Shown here: positions 33,929 to 38,009 of the stretch, one piece after another
How positions within the stretch are numbered: the stretch's first letter is position 1
Layout: each line of letters begins with the position of its first letter
Assembly (NCBI GenBank): GCA_900316985.1
Contig: ONFE01000026.1
Location: forward strand, 1-38,009
DNA: 38,009 nt
Origin: an uncultured Prevotellaceae bacterium
GTDB taxonomy: Bacteria; Bacteroidota; Bacteroidia; Bacteroidales; Bacteroidaceae
Direction: 5' to 3'
Notes under the pieces: model-generated
Told to the model about the DNA's origin: nothing
The model's input: only the letters and a program-made list of their open reading frames with translations
Database searches by the model: none
Made by a program: the position numbers and the translations under genes

Positions 33929-36900
33929 TTATTTGCCCAGAATGATATCTACCAGACTGGTAACGTCGCTTACGTTGATTTCATTATCACCGTTTATGTC
34001 GCAGGCACTTTCATTGCAGTTCGTCGGGTTTTTGCCCAGAATGTAATCCACAAGTGTCGTCACATCGGCTACATTCACTTCCCCGTCACCGTTGATATCG
34101 CCTTTGCGGGTAGAAGAGGCGGCAAGTTCCTTGAACTTGGTGTCGAGATAGACAAAGCGTTGGTTCAGGTAGTCCTTGATGGCCTGAACGGCTGCGGAAT
34201 ACTCGCCCTCGAGTATCCATCCTGCTCCGCCATTGGCTGTTGAAGCATAGTTGTCGGCCTGGGTTTGGGCAATCTCATTGGCCAGGTCGTCAATCTTTGC
34301 TGTTAATAAAGCAAGCAAGTCCTTGGTCTTGGATTCACCGTAGATGGTGTTCCATTTCGCTATCACGGCATCCTTGAACCATTGTTGTTGCCAAAGTGCC
34401 TCAATCTTGTTGCACATCACTTGGTAGTCGGCATGGTTGAAGAGCATTCCCTTGTACGAACCGGCGGTGCTGAGGTCGGTCATGTCTACGGGATGCTTGG
34501 CGTTGTTGCCATACGCCTTGTCGTTGCTCCACAGCGGTCCGAAGTAGAGTTTGCCGTCGGCATTGTCTTTATATACAAAGATGTCTGACAGTTGCTTGTA
34601 TCCGCCAAGGATTTCGCTGGCAACGTACCAGTTGATGAATGAAGTCTGGTCCACTTTGTTTTCAACGTCTGTCCAGAAAGATGCAAAGTACGTGCCTACT
34701 GCAGTTTGCAGTGCAGCCTGCTGCTCTGCGGTGATGTCGTCTTTGTCAGGATTCTTAATGACGATGTTAGGATTGGTTTCGTCGCCTGCAACATAGAGGT
34801 CGTTGGCTCCTACTTCTCCGTTCGATGCAATCTCCAAGAGCCAGTCGGTGTTTTTGTCGCTGACTAATACTCGTCCGGTTTCCACCTTAACGCGGTCGGT
34901 AATCTGATAAGTGCCTGCGTATGAGCCGTTTACCACGAGATCGGCATACTGGCATCCTGGTGTGAAGCCGAATCCTAACTGGTCGCCGAGTTCCTCGGTA
35001 AGGCCGTTACGCAGCATCGATGGGTCGTCGTCGTTGGATTCGAGCACCCATTGCTTGTATGAGTCCGACTTGCTTCCCAAGAGGGCATATTTCTTCTCGA
35101 ACTTCAATCGGTAGGATGTCTTAACGTCGCTTCCGTCGCCTACGAATTTCACGCTGACAGCTGTGTTGTCCCAGGTCTTGTTTCCACCAATCATGTTGTT
35201 CTCGTCGAATAATTCGATGGCTGCCTTTCCCCAATTGTCTGCATCGATAGTAGCATCGGTATCGATGTAGATAGTAGGCACGTCGTTCATTTGGGTGCGC
35301 TCGACAGGTTGTTCGGCTTCGAAGCTGATGGCTGGTGCTTCAGCATTGTTGGCGATGGTGATGTATGCCATTGAACCATTGAGAGAATTTTGGGCGCTGT
35401 AGTCTTGCAAACTGCCATCGCTTCCTACTATTTTCACAGTCTTATATAGGTTGGCATTCATGACATGACCTGTAAAAGTATAGTTGCCATAAGTGATAGG
35501 TCGACCAGCATAATACCCGTTGTTACTCCAGCCTGGAGGATTATATGACAAGGTTACGTTGCTGAACACTGGGGCGGAAGATACAGACAGGGATGGTTTA
35601 ATCAGGTAAGGATTTCCAGCAACGATTGCATTGTCGGCTGGGCTTTGGAAAATCATGGTAGAACCATCGGAAGAGACACCGGTGAACTCTTTCAGTTCGT
35701 AGTTGTTTCCAAAGACAGTTTTCAATTGCGTCTCGTCAACATTGAATGGGAGTGAAATAACATTCCACCCATTGGCTGTAAATGAACGATTCTTCATGGT
35801 CACATTTACTCGTTTGTCCATATTAGACGACAAATTGAGTTCTGAGTTCGTGACATCATATTCAAATTCACCAACAGTATTAGCAGCTGCCGCAAGGCTT
35901 GTGAATTGCTGCTGTACATAGTCGATGCGGGCGCTCAGCCATTGTTTCAACTGGTCTACATAGGCTTTGTGGTTAGCAAGGCTAACATGCCCGAAGGCTC
36001 CTGGTTGTTGTGGGTTACCCCATCTTTGATAATTCTGTACAACTGTTTGGGAAACAATTTCCGCCATCTCGTCGATTTTTTCAAGCAGATGGTCTTTAAT
36101 GCCTCCGCTAACTAGATTGTCCATCATAGCCTTTGCGTGGGTCATGAATTCTGGGTCTTGTGTTAGTTTGTCGAAATAGCCTTGTATACACGAAGCCTGT
36201 TGTAGGTGGGCCACCAATTTACCATCTGCAGCAGCCATTGAACTGTAGTTACCAAAAGCCAAATCTTTGTCCCAGAGCGGACCCCAGCAGAGTTTTCCGT
36301 CGGCTTCACGATAGGCCTTTACGCTCATCAATCCATCGTAGTCGCCTGTCAATTCGGTTGCAATCCAGAATTTTATCAGCGATTCCTCATCGTTATAGGC
36401 ACGCCAACCTGTCGTGGGGTTGGTAAAGCCGGCGCCAAAGCCTTTTACCCATGTGTTGAGGAACCAATCTTTTATCGGATTGATAACTGCGGCGCATTGT
36501 TCGGCGTTAGTCTCGTCGTCTGGCTCGGGATTGTTGATATTCATCAACATACCACCTTCAGCAAAGCACATTGGATAGTCGCACATGTCATTTCGGCCTT
36601 GGAACTCAACGTACCATCCAGTATCCGCATTGACGTTGATGCGGTCGGCATCCACTTCACAATGGTCGGAAACCTGATAGGTACCACGGTATTCGTTGTT
36701 GATAACGAGGTCGACGAACTTATATCCGGGACAGAAAGGCATTCCCACAGACTTTCCAATTTCATAGGTTAGGGCATTGCGGAGCATAGAATTATCGTTT
36801 AGATTTGCCAACAATACCCAATTCCGTTTGGAATAGCCGTAGCCGAGGAGGTCGTGCTTGTGTGCCTGTCCATCGGTGGAAGTCTTTTTGCTGGCAAATT

Positions 36901-37936
36901 TCAGACGATATGGTCGTTTTCCCGTTGGTATAGAAGGCAAAGCCGTTGAGTTTCCTCTGACTTTGATTTCCAGATTGGTGTTTCCGTTTGCATCGATGGC
37001 GTCTTCAGTAAACGACTCAAGATAGTGAGGGCTTGAGGTGTCGGATGTGGCTACTACCTGAATCTTTGCAGGACGATAAGGCGCTTCTTCGGGAGTAGTG
37101 TTACTGCCTACTTTCTTATACAAATACTCGCCAAGTGTCTGGTTACCTATGCCTGGCAAGTCGATGTAGATGGTCGGGGCATCGGTTATTTGGGCACGAG
37201 CTGCTATTTTCCCGGCCAGCGTGGTGGGGGTAGGCTCATCGCCTCCACCGCCTCCACCTGAACTCTCAATGTCGAGGGAGAGGGATGGGGTGGTCTTGTT
37301 GAGAGTTGGGTGGATAAACCAAGCAAACGTGCCATGGTACCCATCGTCACTATCTCCGTTTTTGTCTTGTGCCCTAAATGTACCCCAATTGCGCCAATTT
37401 CCTAATCCAGTACCGTCACTTTTGAATGAAAAAGCAGTTAGGGGTTCGCCTTGACCTTCTACGATTTTATACCAGTCTTGTTTGAAGTACGTTCCCCAGA
37501 ATTGCAGATTGTTGGCAAGTTGAACTTTTATGAAGTCCGTGGAGATGCTTGAGGTGAAAGTTACATTGTTGAAGGTCGGATTTTCAGCCGTTTCTTTTGC
37601 GCGAATGGCGTATGGAGTGCCGGCGACGATGGATGTTGCAGCCTTCATCTTGATGGTGGTGCCATCGAAGGAATCAAACTCTTGCAAATCCCATTTGCCT
37701 TCGCCAAAGGTGGCGTTAAGCACATCTTGCGAAGCCGTGAATGGGAAGACTGCACCGTCCCACTCGTAGGCTGAGAATGTCTTGTTTTGCAAGGTGACGT
37801 TACAGGTTTGGCCGCAATAGCTGGTATAAGCGCTAGCATCGGTCGAAGTAACATCAAATAGTACGTCTGTTGCCTGTGCAATGCTGCACACCAACAAAGA
37901 AAGGACCATAAAGGCCACACGCGATAGGTATTTCAT
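33929..37936 (-). CDS. Secreted dual CotH kinase-like protein with C-terminal dockerin
   Basis: The product is 1,335 residues. Order: Sec signal (cut near SIAQA), a beta domain with YEWDGAVFPF (about residues 48-220), a Gly6 linker, CotH domain 1 (about 255-715), a second beta domain with NGWNVISLPF (about 740-910), CotH domain 2 (about 920-1260), and a dockerin from residue 1278 (loops DINGDGEVNVAD and DINGDNEINVSD, linker CNESAC). CotH is an atypical kinase fold, shown in Bacillus to phosphorylate spore-coat proteins. Both copies keep an NDxSMLRN-type helix and a GTYQ(V/I)(S/T)D(H/R) segment. Domain 1 has WDKDLAFGN (555-563); domain 2 has WSNDKAYGN (1136-1144), losing the first Asp. CotH-dockerin proteins are known from cellulosomal bacteria. 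It is a single gene with its promoter at the window edge. Confidence 0.85.
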   Translation of the reverse strand: MKYLSRVAFMVLSLLVCSIAQATDVLFDVTSTDASAYTSYCGQTCNVTLQNKTFSAYEWDGAVFPFTASQDVLNATFGEGKWDLQEFDSFDGTTIKMKAATSIVAGTPYAIRAKETAENPTFNNVTFTSSISTDFIKVQLANNLQFWGTYFKQDWYKIVEGQGEPLTAFSFKSDGTGLGNWRNWGTFRAQDKNGDSDDGYHGTFAWFIHPTLNKTTPSLSLDIESSGGGGGGDEPTPTTLAGKIAARAQITDAPTIYIDLPGIGNQTLGEYLYKKVGSNTTPEEAPYRPAKIQVVATSDTSSPHYLESFTEDAIDANGNTNLEIKVRGNSTALPSIPTGKRPYRLKFASKKTSTDGQAHKHDLLGYGYSKRNWVLLANLNDNSMLRNALTYEIGKSVGMPFCPGYKFVDLVINNEYRGTYQVSDHCEVDADRINVNADTGWYVEFQGRNDMCDYPMCFAEGGMLMNINNPEPDDETNAEQCAAVINPIKDWFLNTWVKGFGAGFTNPTTGWRAYNDEESLIKFWIATELTGDYDGLMSVKAYREADGKLCWGPLWDKDLAFGNYSSMAAADGKLVAHLQQASCIQGYFDKLTQDPEFMTHAKAMMDNLVSGGIKDHLLEKIDEMAEIVSQTVVQNYQRWGNPQQPGAFGHVSLANHKAYVDQLKQWLSARIDYVQQQFTSLAAAANTVGEFEYDVTNSELNLSSNMDKRVNVTMKNRSFTANGWNVISLPFNVDETQLKTVFGNNYELKEFTGVSSDGSTMIFQSPADNAIVAGNPYLIKPSLSVSSAPVFSNVTLSYNPPGWSNNGYYAGRPITYGNYTFTGHVMNANLYKTVKIVGSDGSLQDYSAQNSLNGSMAYITIANNAEAPAISFEAEQPVERTQMNDVPTIYIDTDATIDADNWGKAAIELFDENNMIGGNKTWDNTAVSVKFVGDGSDVKTSYRLKFEKKYALLGSKSDSYKQWVLESNDDDPSMLRNGLTEELGDQLGFGFTPGCQYADLVVNGSYAGTYQITDRVKVETGRVLVSDKNTDWLLEIASNGEVGANDLYVAGDETNPNIVIKNPDKDDITAEQQAALQTAVGTYFASFWTDVENKVDQTSFINWYVASEILGGYKQLSDIFVYKDNADGKLYFGPLWSNDKAYGNNAKHPVDMTDLSTAGSYKGMLFNHADYQVMCNKIEALWQQQWFKDAVIAKWNTIYGESKTKDLLALLTAKIDDLANEIAQTQADNYASTANGGAGWILEGEYSAAVQAIKDYLNQRFVYLDTKFKELAASSTRKGDINGDGEVNVADVTTLVDYILGKNPTNCNESACDINGDNEINVSDVTSLVDIILGK

Positions 37937-38002
37937 ATCGAAAATTGTTAGTTATTATCTGATTATTAACCAATTAGGTTGTAGGTGATAGTGTATCTGC
38001 GT

Positions 38003-38009
38003 GCAAAGA
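38003..38009 (-). promoter_or_regulatory. Partial -7 box of the CotH-dockerin gene (cut by window end)
   Basis: The minus strand begins TCTTTGC, the 3' part of a TATCTTTGC -7 box about 70 bp before the ATG at 37936. The rest lies outside the window. Confidence 0.45.

Overview
The window looks like chromosomal DNA from a Prevotella-type member of the Bacteroidales. The evidence is the many TTTG/TAnnTTTG (-33/-7) promoters typical of the Bacteroidota sigma factor, Bacteroidota-restricted families (DUF5686 barrel, DUF1599, BT_3928-type DoxX protein), lipoboxes followed by Gly-rich starts, and secreted proteins ending in Prevotella-style tails. I see no tRNA, rRNA, CRISPR array, insertion sequence or phage gene.

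Layout. 200-1446: divergent flavin reductase and iron-sulfur-flavoprotein-like reductase. 1539-6146 (minus): a three-gene exporter (short HlyD-type adaptor plus two half ABC transporters) of the NHLM peptide-export type, but lacking the C39 peptidase and any visible precursor gene. It diverges, across a perfect 20-bp inverted repeat that carries both -33 elements, from a plant-polysaccharide unit at 6298-9862: a broken CE1-type esterase and a GH3 beta-glycosidase lipoprotein. 9891-11128 (minus): inositol-monophosphatase-family enzyme and free-methionine-(R)-sulfoxide reductase. 11307-13814: DUF5686 outer-membrane barrel. 13883-17828 (minus): the cluster DUF1599 / DoxX-like / tpiA / SPOR / folE, in which the DoxX-like protein and triosephosphate isomerase form one uninterrupted reading frame and the SPOR gene contains an 8-nt tandem repeat. 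17894-18295 (minus): small lipoprotein. 18389-19843: CCA-adding/HD nucleotidyltransferase. 20016-25868: a complete RND efflux operon (adaptor, pump, TolC-like channel). 26031-26804: LpxA-like acyltransferase. 26876-28264: MATE pump whose C-terminus is written by an interspersed repeat.

28265-29033 has no recognised gene and is densely structured: a short Arg-X repeat frame, a ~145-bp imperfect inverted repeat with nested direct repeats, and terminator hairpins. 29034-37936 (minus) is the most unusual part. It holds a 1,335-residue secreted protein with two CotH kinase-like domains and a dockerin, then a four-gene unit encoding two further dockerin proteins, a protein with a cohesin-like N-terminal domain and a sorting-type C-terminus, and a 73-residue acidic peptide with a Gly-Gly motif. 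I read this as a candidate calcium-dependent, surface-assembled complex with atypical kinase subunits. That reading rests on motif recognition only.
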